A stretch of 64,000 bases of DNA from ZC4RG30 sp964396335 (GTDB lineage: Bacteria > Pseudomonadota > Gammaproteobacteria > Steroidobacterales > Steroidobacteraceae), in NCBI GenBank assembly GCA_964396335.1, contig CAYNEX010000001.1, positions 15,719 to 79,718 of the forward strand. Direction: 5' to 3'. The position numbers were made by a program, and so were the translations under genes. Every line of letters begins with the position of its first letter. Positions within the stretch are counted from its first letter, which is position 1. The notes under the pieces were generated by a model. It did no database searches, was not told the DNA's origin, and saw nothing but the letters and a program-made list of their open reading frames with translations. Below are positions 29,545 to 37,503 of the stretch, one piece after another.

Positions 29545-30550
29545 ATTTCTCCAGCTCCGCGCGGCTGCGTGCCGGGCGGTTGCTGACGCTCGCCAGCCAT
29601 TGCTCCTCGGTCTCGAGCACGTCGAGCATGTCCGGGATGACATGCACCGGGAACTCGGTTTCCGGCCAGCCCCAGCCGATCTGTTCCTCGGTGAAACCGA
29701 GCACGCTGGAGATATGCGCCACGTAGGGTGAACGGTCCTTCTTCAGCGCCGCGGAGGCATCGGCCACCGCGCGCACGAAACGCACGATGGCGCGGCGCTT
29801 TTCCGGATCGGCCAGGTCCGAGGCGCGCGCATTCAGGTTGAAGGCCTCGCGGTACACCTTGCGATCCTGCAGCACGATGGCGTCATCGCCGAGCAGGTGC
29901 ACGGCCACTTCCGGTTCCGGCTCGAAGGTGGCGATCACATCCGCTTCGCCACGCGCCAGGGCCTCGGCGAGGCCGAAGCGGCTGCGCGGTGCGGCCGGTT
30001 GTGCCGGCGGCTGTCCCTGCGAGCCACCTTGGCCCTGTCCCCGCTGCGGCGGTGCCTGGCTCACCAGGATCACATCACTTTCGTCGAGGCCTGCGCTGCG
30101 CAGCATCGCCACCAGGTAGTAATGCGCCGAGGTCAGACGCGGCACCAGCACACGCTTGCCCTTCAGGTCCGACAGCTGGCTGATGCCTGAGGACCTGCGT
30201 GCCACCAGCCGGTAGAAACTCTCGGACACGGTCATGATGATGCGCAGGTCCGGGTTGTTGATGGATTCGCGCAGCAGCTGCGTTTCCGCATTGGTGGCGA
30301 GGTCCGCCGCGCCGGAGGTGATGCTCACCACGCCGCCGGAGGGTACGTCCAGCTTCTGCGGGTAGAAATTGTTCGCTGCCACCAGTACCGGCGACAGTTC
30401 GATCCAGCGTGCACCGGCCACCTTGATCGGCACCAGCGGCTGGCTGTCATCCAGGGGTTTCGTGCTGGTGGCGCAGCTCTGCAGCATCAAGGCCGCGCTT
30501 GCGGCCAGCAAGGTTGCGCTGATCATCCTGATGCCGCGAACGACCTTCAT
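29501..30550 (-). CDS. Orphan periplasmic solute-binding lipoprotein (NMT1/SsuA-like)
   Basis: A 349-residue lipoprotein (lipobox Cys26, LQSC) with a type II periplasmic-binding fold. Landmarks are the VPSGGVVSITSGAADLATNAETQ loop and ISQLSDLKGKRVLVPRLTSAHYYL, both typical of ABC substrate-binding proteins for small aromatic or sulfonate-like ligands. EALARGEADVIATFEPEPE is also present. A 26-residue Gln/Gly/Pro-rich insert (about bases 29983-30060) interrupts the second lobe. No ABC permease or ATPase gene is adjacent. The ATG at 30550 has GGGGAAG upstream and starts a good lipoprotein signal. Confidence 0.8.
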   Translation of the reverse strand: MKVVRGIRMISATLLAASAALMLQSCATSTKPLDDSQPLVPIKVAGARWIELSPVLVAANNFYPQKLDVPSGGVVSITSGAADLATNAETQLLRESINNPDLRIIMTVSESFYRLVARRSSGISQLSDLKGKRVLVPRLTSAHYYLVAMLRSAGLDESDVILVSQAPPQRGQGQGGSQGQPPAQPAAPRSRFGLAEALARGEADVIATFEPEPEVAVHLLGDDAIVLQDRKVYREAFNLNARASDLADPEKRRAIVRFVRAVADASAALKKDRSPYVAHISSVLGFTEEQIGWGWPETEFPVHVIPDMLDVLETEEQWLASVSNRPARSRAELEKFIDRSVVEEALRLK

Positions 30551-30651
30551 GGTGCTTCCCCGGATGTATGGATGCGTCGAGACTAGCCGCGCATCGCACC
30601 GGGACCAACACTCGCAAGGATTGCTTCCTCCCTGATCAAGGGGCGCCAATG

Positions 30652-30684
30652 AAAAAGACCCCGGTCGGGAACCGCCGGGGTCTT
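30652..30684 (-). terminator. Rho-independent terminator of the small secreted protein gene
   Basis: On the minus strand a perfect 10-bp stem AAGACCCCGG/CCGGGGTCTT (30675-30684 with 30655-30664) with a 10-base loop is followed by a T-run at 30656-30652. It lies about 30 bases past the stop at 30716. This is the best intrinsic terminator in the window. Confidence 0.85.
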
Positions 30685-30715
30685 CGGAAGAATGCGGGAG
30701 GAAGCGGGCCGCGGA

Positions 30716-31024
30716 TCAGGCCTTGCTGTCGACCTTCGCGCACTTGCCCTTGAACTTCTCGCCGGCAGTGGTCTCGCGCGTGTGGTACTCCATGGTCTCC
30801 TTGTCGACCATCACCTTGATACCCTTCAGGTAATAGGCGCTGACGCCGTCGCGCATCTTGATCGAACCGTTGTCGTCGACCCAGCCTTCCTGCTCATCGT
30901 AGGAAATCTTCAGGGTCTGCTGCGCGCCGGTCGGGCTGCTGCCCTTGCACTCGAGCTTGACCACCTCGGCCAGGCCCAGGGTCGGAGCGGAAAGGAGGAA
31001 GAGGGGCAGGATCAGGCGCTTCAT
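30716..31024 (-). CDS. Small secreted protein of unknown function
   Basis: A 102-residue protein with a clear signal peptide (MKRLILPLFLLSAPTLGLA). The mature part of about 83 residues has two cysteines (KLECKG near the start, GKCAKV near the end) and an alternating pattern that suggests a small beta-rich fold with a disulfide. The ATG at 31024 is preceded by GGAG. It has its own terminator and a separate promoter region upstream, so it is a stand-alone transcription unit. I do not recognise the family. Confidence 0.75.
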   Translation of the reverse strand: MKRLILPLFLLSAPTLGLAEVVKLECKGSSPTGAQQTLKISYDEQEGWVDDNGSIKMRDGVSAYYLKGIKVMVDKETMEYHTRETTAGEKFKGKCAKVDSKA

Positions 31025-31194
31025 CTTGGTCTCCGGCAGGGTTCGGACTGGGCGCAGATTACGGCGGGTCGGCGGCTGGCTGTGTGAGCATTTCCACATT
31101 TCCCGCCCGGGTCCGCGGGAGGCCCTCCAGGGGCCCCGCAGGGCCCCGCCGACAGAGGGTGGAGGTGGCGGCAACCGGGCGGGAGGGTCGGGGC

Positions 31195-31200
31195 TATACT
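31195..31200 (+). promoter_or_regulatory. Candidate -10 element of rdgC
   Basis: Extended -10 GGCTATACT lies 28 bases before the ATG at 31228. The leader is C-rich and has no Shine-Dalgarno sequence. Confidence 0.45.
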
Positions 31201-31227
31201 GCGCGGCCCCCGAACTGCCCCCTGCCC

Positions 31228-32151
31228 ATGTTCTTCAAGAATCTCTGCCTGTTTCGCCTGCCCCCGGACTGGGATGTTTCCGCCACCGAGCTGGAGAACC
31301 GGCTGGAAGGCCGCCCGCTGCCTCCCTGTGGCCATTTCGACATGATGACCCGCGGTTGGCTGCCGGTCGGTCCCACCGGGCGCCTGCTGCACACCGTCGG
31401 CTCGCACCACCTGATTGCGCTGGGCGTGGAGCAGAAGCTGCTGCCGGCCTCGGTGATCCGCCAGGAGGCCGCCGACCGGGCCGTGGAGATCGCCAGGGAG
31501 CAGGGTTTCCCGGTGGGCCGCAAGCAGATGCGCGACCTGAAGCTGCGGGTGACCGAGGAGCTGCGCGCCCGCGCGCTGGTGAAGCGCCGCACCACCCACG
31601 CCTGGATCGATCGCGACAGCGGCTGGCTGGTGGTGGACACCGCCGGCCTGGCCCGCGCCGAGGAAGTGGTGGAAACCCTGCGCGACACGCTGGGCAGCTT
31701 CGCCTGCACGCCGGTGGACACCGCCAGGTCACCGCGCGTGGCAATGGGCAGCTGGATCTCGACCGGCGAGGTGGGCCATCACTTCGGCATCGACGACGAG
31801 CTGGAACTGCAGGTCGCCGACGGGTCGCGTGCCACCATCCGCCATACCCGCCATGCCTTCGACCAGGCGCAGGTGCGCCAGCACCTGTCGAAGGGCTTCA
31901 CGCCGACGCGCCTGGGCCTGACCTGGAACGGCCGCATCTCCTTCGTGCTCACCGACAAGCTGCAGGTGAAGCGGGTCGAGTTCCTGGAGATGGAGGATGT
32001 CGATGACACCGACCAGGACATCGATCCGCAGGAGCAGTTCGACATTGATTTCACCGTGATGAGCGGCGAGCTGTCGAAGCTGCTGGCGGACCTGATCGAG
32101 GCGCTGGGCGGCCCGAACACCGCCGCTGCGGACGTTTCGGCCGCGGCCTGA
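31228..32151 (+). CDS. rdgC: Recombination-associated protein RdgC
   Basis: A 307-residue protein that matches RdgC from start to end: MFFKNLCLFRL at the N-terminus, GHFDMMTRGWLPVG, the SWISTGEVGHHFGIDDELEL block, and a C-terminal GLTWNGRISFVLTDKLQVKRVEFLE. RdgC is a ring-shaped DNA-binding protein that limits RecA filament formation and is restricted to beta- and gammaproteobacteria. This supports the taxonomic reading of the window. It is followed after 11 bases by a DUF3228 gene. Confidence 0.97.
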   Translation: MFFKNLCLFRLPPDWDVSATELENRLEGRPLPPCGHFDMMTRGWLPVGPTGRLLHTVGSHHLIALGVEQKLLPASVIRQEAADRAVEIAREQGFPVGRKQMRDLKLRVTEELRARALVKRRTTHAWIDRDSGWLVVDTAGLARAEEVVETLRDTLGSFACTPVDTARSPRVAMGSWISTGEVGHHFGIDDELELQVADGSRATIRHTRHAFDQAQVRQHLSKGFTPTRLGLTWNGRISFVLTDKLQVKRVEFLEMEDVDDTDQDIDPQEQFDIDFTVMSGELSKLLADLIEALGGPNTAAADVSAAA

Positions 32152-32162
32152 GGGAGGCGGTC

Positions 32163-32717
32163 ATGCGCATCGTGATGACCGGGTTCGCGCGGCCGCGGCT
32201 GTTCCCGCGTGAACCGCGGCCGAACACCATCCAGGACATCACCGCCGCGCAGTTCGAGCGCTACCTGAACGAGCATGAGCCGCTGCGCGTGCTGCCGGGT
32301 TATGCCCCGTTCTGCCAGCTGCACGTGCACCGCAACTGGACCAGCACGCGCTGCCTGACCGTGCCGATCACCGATGCCAACCGGCACCTGCTGCGCTCCG
32401 ATTATGAGGCGCGCAACCGCAACGAGCTGCCGGTGCTGGTGCGCTGGTTCGAGGGTGTGGAGCCACCGGTGGCGAACTACCTGATCCCGATCCTCTACAG
32501 CCGCGAGCAGCTGCAGAAGGAAGGTTCGCCCATCGATGCGGAATGGGGCATCGTCGGCTGCCTGTACACCAGCGAGCCGGAGGAGATCCCGATGGCGCCG
32601 ATCACGATGATGCGCAATGCCCTCGGCGTGGCCGAGGGTGGATCCGGCGTTGCGCTCGACGCCGCGGCCTACCGCCGCAGCGTCGAGTTCTGGAGCCGCA
32701 ACGCCAACTGGCGCTGA
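32163..32717 (+). CDS. DUF3228 family protein
   Basis: A 184-residue cytoplasmic protein. It aligns by eye with DUF3228 throughout: GYAPFCQLHV, NRHLLRSDYEARNRNELPVLVRWF, PVANYLIPILYSREQ and PITMMRNALGVAEGGSGV. The function of the family is unknown. It lies 11 bases after rdgC and is probably cotranscribed. It ends four bases before the stop of a convergent lipoprotein gene. Confidence 0.92.
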   Translation: MRIVMTGFARPRLFPREPRPNTIQDITAAQFERYLNEHEPLRVLPGYAPFCQLHVHRNWTSTRCLTVPITDANRHLLRSDYEARNRNELPVLVRWFEGVEPPVANYLIPILYSREQLQKEGSPIDAEWGIVGCLYTSEPEEIPMAPITMMRNALGVAEGGSGVALDAAAYRRSVEFWSRNANWR

Positions 32718-32720
32718 GGC

Positions 32721-33785
32721 TTATTCCCAGCCGGTCGGCGAGTTGTAGGGCGCCTGGAAGCCCATCGCCTCGATCTCGTGCATCAGGCCATCGGGCCCGA
32801 TCTTGTAGATGTGCGCGGCGGGCAGGTCGAACGGCGCGAAATTCAGGTCCTTCTGCGTGCGCTCGATCAGCGTGCCGTCCATGGCCTTGACCATGTAGGG
32901 CAGGTTGTCCATCGGATGACGGAAGTGCGACAGGCCCATCACCAGCCCCGTCACCGGGTCGGCCGCGAACACGCGCCGGTTGTCGATGCGGTCGATGTAC
33001 TGGAAGGTGTTGCTGCTGAGCTGCTCGGCGCAGTCGCGTGACACCTGCGGCGTGGGCGTCGTGCCCGGCACGGCCGGCGCGGTGCTCGGCGGTCCGCCGG
33101 CCGTGACCATGCCGTTTTCATGGCGGCGGCAGTCCTTCGCGAACGGCGTCAGGCTGCCGTCGTTGTCATCCAGCGCGTCGTAATAAGACAGGCCGATGCG
33201 GACCAGCTCGTCATGCGGCAGGCGCTTGTCCGCGGGGATCTCGGTGAAGATGCCCGGGCGCGGCGTCTGCAGGTTCGCCAGCACGTTCTCGCGCACGCCG
33301 CTGTGCAGGTGCTCGGCCTCGGTGATCCTGCCATCGGCATCGAACTTCAGCCGCAGCGCGACGATCACCGGCTGTTCGGTCGGCGGCGTGCTCGCGGCCC
33401 ACGCGGCGCGCTCCTCGGCGGTGGCACCCTGCGGTGCGGGCGGCGGTGCCAGATGGGTCATCATGCCGAGGAAGCCGGCTGACTGGTTGATCTCGTCGGG
33501 CACATGGATGGCGAAGGTGGACGGCCCTTTCACCAGCGACTTCCACAGTCCGCCTTCGCCGGGCTGCATGCGGGTGATGTTGTCGACGAGGGCGACGTTG
33601 TCGGCCAGCGGTGCCTGCGATGGATCGTGTGCCACCAGTGCCGCGATGTAGGCGTCCGTGGCATCCACCAGGCACTGGCGGTCGCAGGCTGCCCCGGTGG
33701 TCGACTTGCCGCAGGCCGACAGGGCCAGCACGGCGGCGGTTGCGGCCGCCACGGCGGCCGGCTTCAGGATTGCTTTGTTCGACAT
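32721..33785 (-). CDS. Lipoprotein resembling the DUF8021 family
   Basis: A 354-residue lipoprotein (lipobox Cys25, LSAC). Directly after the signal comes CDRQCLVDATDAYIAALVAHDPSQAPLADNV, a pattern also found in the fungal and bacterial DUF8021 family, which is predicted to have a SnoaL/NTF2-like fold. The C-terminal half repeats the idea (DRIDNRRVFAADPVTGLVMGLSHF). A Pro/Thr-rich insert (TAGGPPSTAPAVPGTTPTPQ) separates two halves. Three cysteines remain in the mature part besides the lipidated one, possibly as disulfides. Function unknown; family assignment is from memory of the motif. Confidence 0.7.
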   Translation of the reverse strand: MSNKAILKPAAVAAATAAVLALSACGKSTTGAACDRQCLVDATDAYIAALVAHDPSQAPLADNVALVDNITRMQPGEGGLWKSLVKGPSTFAIHVPDEINQSAGFLGMMTHLAPPPAPQGATAEERAAWAASTPPTEQPVIVALRLKFDADGRITEAEHLHSGVRENVLANLQTPRPGIFTEIPADKRLPHDELVRIGLSYYDALDDNDGSLTPFAKDCRRHENGMVTAGGPPSTAPAVPGTTPTPQVSRDCAEQLSSNTFQYIDRIDNRRVFAADPVTGLVMGLSHFRHPMDNLPYMVKAMDGTLIERTQKDLNFAPFDLPAAHIYKIGPDGLMHEIEAMGFQAPYNSPTGWE

Positions 33786-33813
33786 ATCCCCCTCGTTTCG
33801 GCGCGATGCCGGT

Positions 33814-34077
33814 TCAGTTCCCCGTGCCGGATTCTACGCCGGCCGGCGGTGCACCCCGGTGGTAGATGATCTTCTTCGTGCCGCCGCCACAGGTGCCGAC
33901 GACCTTGCCGTCATTCTCGGGCGCATCCTTGTCGACGATGGCGAGCGTGAATGCACTCGCCCCGTTGGCGCGGATCTTCGCGTCGATCTCGGCCTTCAGT
34001 TCTTCGCAGTCCTTCGCCTGACCCCATGAGACAGAGGCCATGCCGAGCAGAGCCAAGGTGCCGATTGTCCTTCTCAT
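33814..34077 (-). CDS. DUF1161 family small periplasmic protein
   Basis: An 87-residue protein with a signal peptide (about 1-20) and the DUF1161 pattern CEELKAEIDAKI, FTLAIVDKDA and GKVVGTCGGGTKKIIY. The two cysteines probably form a disulfide. The ATG at 34077 is preceded by a strong GGAGGAA ribosome-binding site. Function unknown; homologues are widespread in gamma- and betaproteobacteria. Confidence 0.88.
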   Translation of the reverse strand: MRRTIGTLALLGMASVSWGQAKDCEELKAEIDAKIRANGASAFTLAIVDKDAPENDGKVVGTCGGGTKKIIYHRGAPPAGVESGTGN

Positions 34078-34202
34078 GATTCCTCCCTGGTCGGTTCTGG
34101 TTGTTGTTGCAGGGAATGCCGCCCGCCGGCATCGATCCTCTCCTTCCGGCCGAGCTTACCCCAACTTCCCGCGGACCCTGGTTGCCGCGCGTCGCCAGGC
34201 TA

Positions 34203-34568
34203 TCAGTCGCAAGAATGGGGATCCGGCACGGACGAGTGCGGTGTGAGCCCGGCGCGCATGTCGTCGAACAATCCTGCTTCGGGCGGAGGTAGCGCACCCA
34301 GCACGCAGGAGAACATGCCGATGGCGGTGACGATGCAGCGGTCGGCGATGATGATGTAGGGCAGCGGCACCAGGCCGTATTTTTCCTCCTGCGGGCTCCA
34401 CTTGAAGCTGGATTCGCGTGGTCTGCAGGGCTGGCGCAGCTTCGGCAGCGGTGGGCCGATGCGCTCCGGCGGCCCGGGCGCATCCGCGAGGCGTGCCGCC
34501 AGTCGTGCCGTGGTAGCCACGCCTGCTGTCATCCTGACCTGCAGTGCTGCGCTCCGGTGCTGGTGCAT
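34203..34568 (-). CDS. Hypothetical protein with one hydrophobic segment
   Basis: A possible 121-residue protein. The second half (RESSFKWSPQEEKYGLVPLPY, then a hydrophobic stretch IIIADRCIVTAIGMFSCVLGALPPP) reads like real protein, whereas the N-terminal 50 residues are Ala/Arg-rich and may be partly out-of-frame translation. The start is uncertain. I do not recognise a family. It stands between DUF1161 and the NUDIX gene on the same strand. Confidence 0.45.
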   Translation of the reverse strand: MHQHRSAALQVRMTAGVATTARLAARLADAPGPPERIGPPLPKLRQPCRPRESSFKWSPQEEKYGLVPLPYIIIADRCIVTAIGMFSCVLGALPPPEAGLFDDMRAGLTPHSSVPDPHSCD

Positions 34569-34685
34569 GCCGGAAGCGTAGCGTCAGGTGGTCGCGCACC
34601 CCGTTACGGATTCGTCGGTGAATGACGCTTCTGTCATGACACTTCCCGGCGCGACACCAGGCGCGGTGCTGCAGGGTGTCGGCGA

Positions 34686-35288
34686 TCAGCGTGCGTCGCG
34701 CAGCCTGGTGTGTCGGGCCGCAAACCAGTGGCCCGCGACCAGCGTCTTCAGGTCGTTGAAGCGGCCGTCCAGCACGCTGGCGACGAATTGCAGCGCCGGA
34801 ATCGCGACGGTAAGCACATCCTCGTCGGCATCGCTGCCATGGATGGTGTCGTCCGACTCGTCGGCGTCGACCAGGCCGAACACCAGCGCGATCTTCTCGC
34901 TGGTTCCGCCGGAGCTCACGTAGGCGCCGGGATGGATGAGCTGCGGTTCGCGCAACGTCAGGCCCGATTCTTCGCGCAGCTCGCGGATGGCTGCATCGAT
35001 CGGTGATTCGCCGGGCTCCATCGCACCGGCAAACAGCTGCTCACGGAATGGGTTGTCGCCCGAGACCAGTGCACCGGGGCGAAATTCATTGCCCAGCAGC
35101 ACCGCGTCGCGGCGCGGGTCATACGGCAGCACCGCCACCGCATTGCCACGCTCCATCAGTTCCCGCTCGATGCGCTGCCTGCCACCGCGGTGCGTGCGCA
35201 CCTCGATGGTGTAGCGGTAGAGCTTGAGGAAACCCTCGCTGAGCGCGATGCGTGAAAGGATGCGGGCGGCGGCCGGGTCCTGGTCCAT
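34686..35288 (-). CDS. NUDIX hydrolase, ADP-ribose pyrophosphatase-like
   Basis: A 200-residue protein with a perfect NUDIX box at residues 88-110 (G-x5-E-x7-REL-x-EE-x-GL). The N-terminal beta-rich part (GFLKLYRYTIEVRTHRGGRQRIERELMERGNAVAVLPYDP) and the loop YVSSGGTSEKIALVFG after the box are typical of the NudF/ADPRase branch. It would hydrolyse ADP-ribose or related nucleoside diphosphate sugars to AMP and ribose 5-phosphate with Mg2+. It appears monocistronic. Confidence 0.92.
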   Translation of the reverse strand: MDQDPAAARILSRIALSEGFLKLYRYTIEVRTHRGGRQRIERELMERGNAVAVLPYDPRRDAVLLGNEFRPGALVSGDNPFREQLFAGAMEPGESPIDAAIRELREESGLTLREPQLIHPGAYVSSGGTSEKIALVFGLVDADESDDTIHGSDADEDVLTVAIPALQFVASVLDGRFNDLKTLVAGHWFAARHTRLRDAR

Positions 35289-35340
35289 GCCGCAAGGCTA
35301 ACCCGGTGCGCGGCGAAAACCCACGCACCGGGACGGGCAG

Positions 35341-36387
35341 CTAGAGGATGGTCTTGCTGCCGACGGCCGAGAAGCCACTCTCGGCATCGGTGACGGTCAG
35401 CGCGGTGACAGCGAAGTAGTGCGTGCCGGTTTCCAGCTTCGTGACATCGAGGCTGGTGGTGTTGGCGTCCACCTCGGCAATCTCGGCCAGCGTTGCAGCG
35501 CTGCGCCCGTGATAGATCCGGTAGCCACGCAACTGCGCGGTCGGCAACGGGCTGCCGTCGGTGTACTGCGTCGGCGGCATCCAGCTCAGTGCCGCGGTGC
35601 CCGACGGCTCCGGCGCGGTGACGCGGATCGAAAAGGCAGGCAGGGATGCCGAGGCGCCCTTGCTGTCGGTCACCGTGATGACGATGTTCGACCAGGTGCC
35701 CGCCGTGGTCGGCGTCCACGTCAGGACGCCGGTGCCGAGGTTGAAGCTCGATCCGGCGGGTTTGTTGCGGATCGACCACGTCAGCGCATCGCCGTCGGCA
35801 TCGGTGGCTGACGGGGCGAAGCGGTAGTTGCTGCCGATGGTCGCGCTGGTGCCCGCCGTGCCACTGATGCGCGGCGCGTTGTTCGGCGGCGGCTGTGGCG
35901 CGGGGGTCGGCTCCGGCGTGGGGGTCGGAGTCGGAGTTGGCGCTGGCGTCGGCTCCGGAGTGGGCGTGGGCGTCGGCGCCGGAGTCGGACTCGGCGCGGG
36001 CGATGGCGACGGAGTCGGCGTCGGAGCCGGAGTCGGAGTCGGAGTCGGCGCCGGTGCCGGAGCCGGTGCGGGAACAGGAGTGGGCTCCGGCGCAGGCGTC
36101 GGCTTGGGCGAAGGGTGGGGCGTCGGCACGGGCACCGGCACTGGCACCGGCACGGGCACAGGCTGCGCTTCCGGAACGGGTGCCGGCTCCGGCGACGCGG
36201 GAGCAGGGTCGGGCGACGGTGCGGGTTCCCCAGGGGGATTGGTCCCGGGCGCATTCTCGACCGGAGGAGAGTCCTGCGCCGGCGCGGACTGTCGGGGCGC
36301 GCCGGCCTGCTCGTCCGGTCCGCAGGCCGCAAGCACCAGGCCTGCCGCCATCACCAGCCAGATCCCGCGCACAGAGAATCGTGTCAT
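35341..36387 (-). CDS. Ig-like/fibronectin III lipoprotein under c-di-GMP riboswitch control
   Basis: A 348-residue surface-type lipoprotein. The lipobox cysteine is Cys22 (LAAC). A stalk of about 125 residues consists almost only of Pro alternating with Thr, Ala, Val, Glu and Ser (short PTP/PAP repeats, bases about 35890-36240). Next are a putative-Ig (cadherin-like) module with DADGDALTWSI and GVLTWTPTTAGTW, and a fibronectin type III module at the C-terminus (LSWMPPT...GYRIYHG...HYFAVTALTVTD). The design fits a cell-surface adhesin or matrix component. A class I c-di-GMP riboswitch and a sigma70-like promoter lie directly upstream, and AAGGAG precedes the ATG at 36387. A role in adhesion or biofilm is inferred from this control. 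Confidence 0.85.
   Translation of the reverse strand: MTRFSVRGIWLVMAAGLVLAACGPDEQAGAPRQSAPAQDSPPVENAPGTNPPGEPAPSPDPAPASPEPAPVPEAQPVPVPVPVPVPVPTPHPSPKPTPAPEPTPVPAPAPAPAPTPTPTPAPTPTPSPSPAPSPTPAPTPTPTPEPTPAPTPTPTPTPEPTPAPQPPPNNAPRISGTAGTSATIGSNYRFAPSATDADGDALTWSIRNKPAGSSFNLGTGVLTWTPTTAGTWSNIVITVTDSKGASASLPAFSIRVTAPEPSGTAALSWMPPTQYTDGSPLPTAQLRGYRIYHGRSAATLAEIAEVDANTTSLDVTKLETGTHYFAVTALTVTDAESGFSAVGSKTIL
35890..36240 (-). repeat. Low-complexity Pro-rich repeat region within the FN3 lipoprotein gene
   Basis: Short tandem degenerate units of 6-12 bases encode alternating Pro-Thr/Pro-Ala/Pro-Val. The coding frame is on the minus strand. Such tracts expand and contract readily, so the length may vary between strains. 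Confidence 0.8.
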
Positions 36388-36469
36388 GCCTCGCTCCTTG
36401 GTTCACACGCGAGGCCACCGGCGGAAACACGAACACAGCAACGGGCTGACGACGCCGGGAGAATCCGGC

Positions 36470-36556
36470 TGCCGGCAACCCCGCTATCTGTGAATCACTC
36501 GTGGATTCCAGACCGGAGGCTTTGCGTCCCCGTCTCGCGACGGGTTTGCCTTTGTC
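36470..36556 (-). ncRNA. Class I cyclic-di-GMP riboswitch (GEMM-I)
   Basis: Read on the minus strand, the leader has every conserved block of the class I aptamer in order. AAGGCAAACC begins it. A hairpin follows with stem CCCGUC/GACGGG closed by a GCGA (GNRA) tetraloop at 36535-36538. The next block is GGACGCAAAGCCUCCGG, the tetraloop receptor and ligand-contact block. A second hairpin (UCUGGAAUC paired with GAUUC-A-CAGA) leads to AGAUAGCGGGGUUGCC, whose GGUUGCC end pairs with the starting GGCAAACC region to close P1. The core blocks are nearly identical to the well-studied Vc2 aptamer. The gene start is 83 bases downstream. Whether ligand turns expression on or off cannot be told; no clear terminator is seen in the platform. 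Confidence 0.92.
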
Positions 36557-36564
36557 TTCCGTGA

Positions 36565-36593
36565 ATTAAAGGCGGCAGCAACTGCCTGCTCAA
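36565..36593 (-). promoter_or_regulatory. Sigma70-like promoter driving the riboswitch leader
   Basis: On the minus strand TTGAGC (36593-36588), a 17-base spacer, then TTTAAT (36570-36565). The predicted start point near 36558 falls at the first base of the riboswitch aptamer. This is the best -35/-10 pair in the window. Confidence 0.7.
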
Positions 36594-36653
36594 TCGGGGA
36601 AAGTCTGATGGAGACCGCCCGCAACGGGCGTTCCGTGATGCGTCGCGCATTCT

Positions 36654-37502
36654 TCATGTTGGTTTCGGGGATTCCCTGAGGTCTGCGTTCACCAGGCGGC
36701 GATAGGCATTCCAGTGCCTGAGCGCGCGTCGCGCATCACCGGATTCCTGGTACAGGCGCGCGATGTTGTGATGCGCGTCGGCGAAGCTTTCGTCCTGTTT
36801 CAGCGCCGCGGCATACGCGGCAATTGCCTCTGTGGCCTCGCCGGCATCCTCCAGCGCCACGCCGAGGTTGTAGAGGATGTCGGCATCGGGCTCCTCGACG
36901 CTCCTGTAAAGCTGCACCGCCTCGCTGATGTGACCGCGCAGGTGCAGCAACCGGCCGAGGTTGGCCACTGCGCCGCGATGGGCGTGCCTGGTGACGCAGG
37001 CGCGGTAGGTCTCCACCGCCGCGTCGATGTCGGTTTCTTCCAGTGCCAGGGCTGATTCGAACTGGCGCGCGCATTCGTCCGGCGGGTCGGTGCCCGCGAC
37101 GTTGCCTGCGGGGCGCGACGCATCGATCAGCTGGATGTTGCCGTCCTCGACGCGCACCTCCAGCGCCAGCAACAGCTGGCCGGACAGCACGTCGCGCTTC
37201 TCGCCCGCTTCATGCACCACGATGCGATCACCCGCGGCGGTGACCGACAGTCCGCGCGCCGGCACATCGCGCGGTACCTGCGTGCGCAGCGCGCGCAATG
37301 CCGCGCCGATGCGCCGTTTCGGCACCTGCGCGGCCATGAGGTCACGCGCGGTCCGCAACAGCACCAGGTCCTGGAAGGAGAAACGCAGCGCCGATCGCGG
37401 GCCCCGGCTGGGCGCGACATAGCGTGCCCGCACCATCGCGCGCACGGCGTTCACCGGCATGCCGGCGAGGCGCGCCACCTCGGCTGTCCCGAACTGCTGC
37501 AA
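36654..37502 (-). CDS. MerR-type HTH protein with C-terminal TPR repeats
   Basis: A 282-residue protein. The N-terminus (about 1-75) is a MerR-like winged helix (TAEVARLAGMPVNAVRAMVRARYV..RFSFQDLVLLRTARDLM). The C-terminal half (about 150-275) has tetratricopeptide repeats, with IDAAVETYRACV, ISEAVQLYRSV, ADILYNLGVALEDAGEATEAIAAYAAAL and ADAHHNIARLYQESGDARRALRHW. The TTG start is supported by GGAGAG six bases upstream; a later ATG would cut the HTH. It starts two bases after the Ku stop, so the two are cotranscribed. A DNA-binding adaptor role is inferred; no known target. Confidence 0.82.
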   Translation of the reverse strand: MQQFGTAEVARLAGMPVNAVRAMVRARYVAPSRGPRSALRFSFQDLVLLRTARDLMAAQVPKRRIGAALRALRTQVPRDVPARGLSVTAAGDRIVVHEAGEKRDVLSGQLLLALEVRVEDGNIQLIDASRPAGNVAGTDPPDECARQFESALALEETDIDAAVETYRACVTRHAHRGAVANLGRLLHLRGHISEAVQLYRSVEEPDADILYNLGVALEDAGEATEAIAAYAAALKQDESFADAHHNIARLYQESGDARRALRHWNAYRRLVNADLRESPKPT

Positions 37503-37503
37503 A

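Noticed and set aside
31131..31150. GGGGCCCC-type palindromic run upstream of rdgC
   Set aside because: Simple GC-rich sequence; no regulatory arrangement or second copy found in the window.
35890..36240. Pro-rich tract as a CRISPR-like or mobile repeat
   Set aside because: The repeats are degenerate, in frame and encode a continuous Pro-rich stalk of a lipoprotein.
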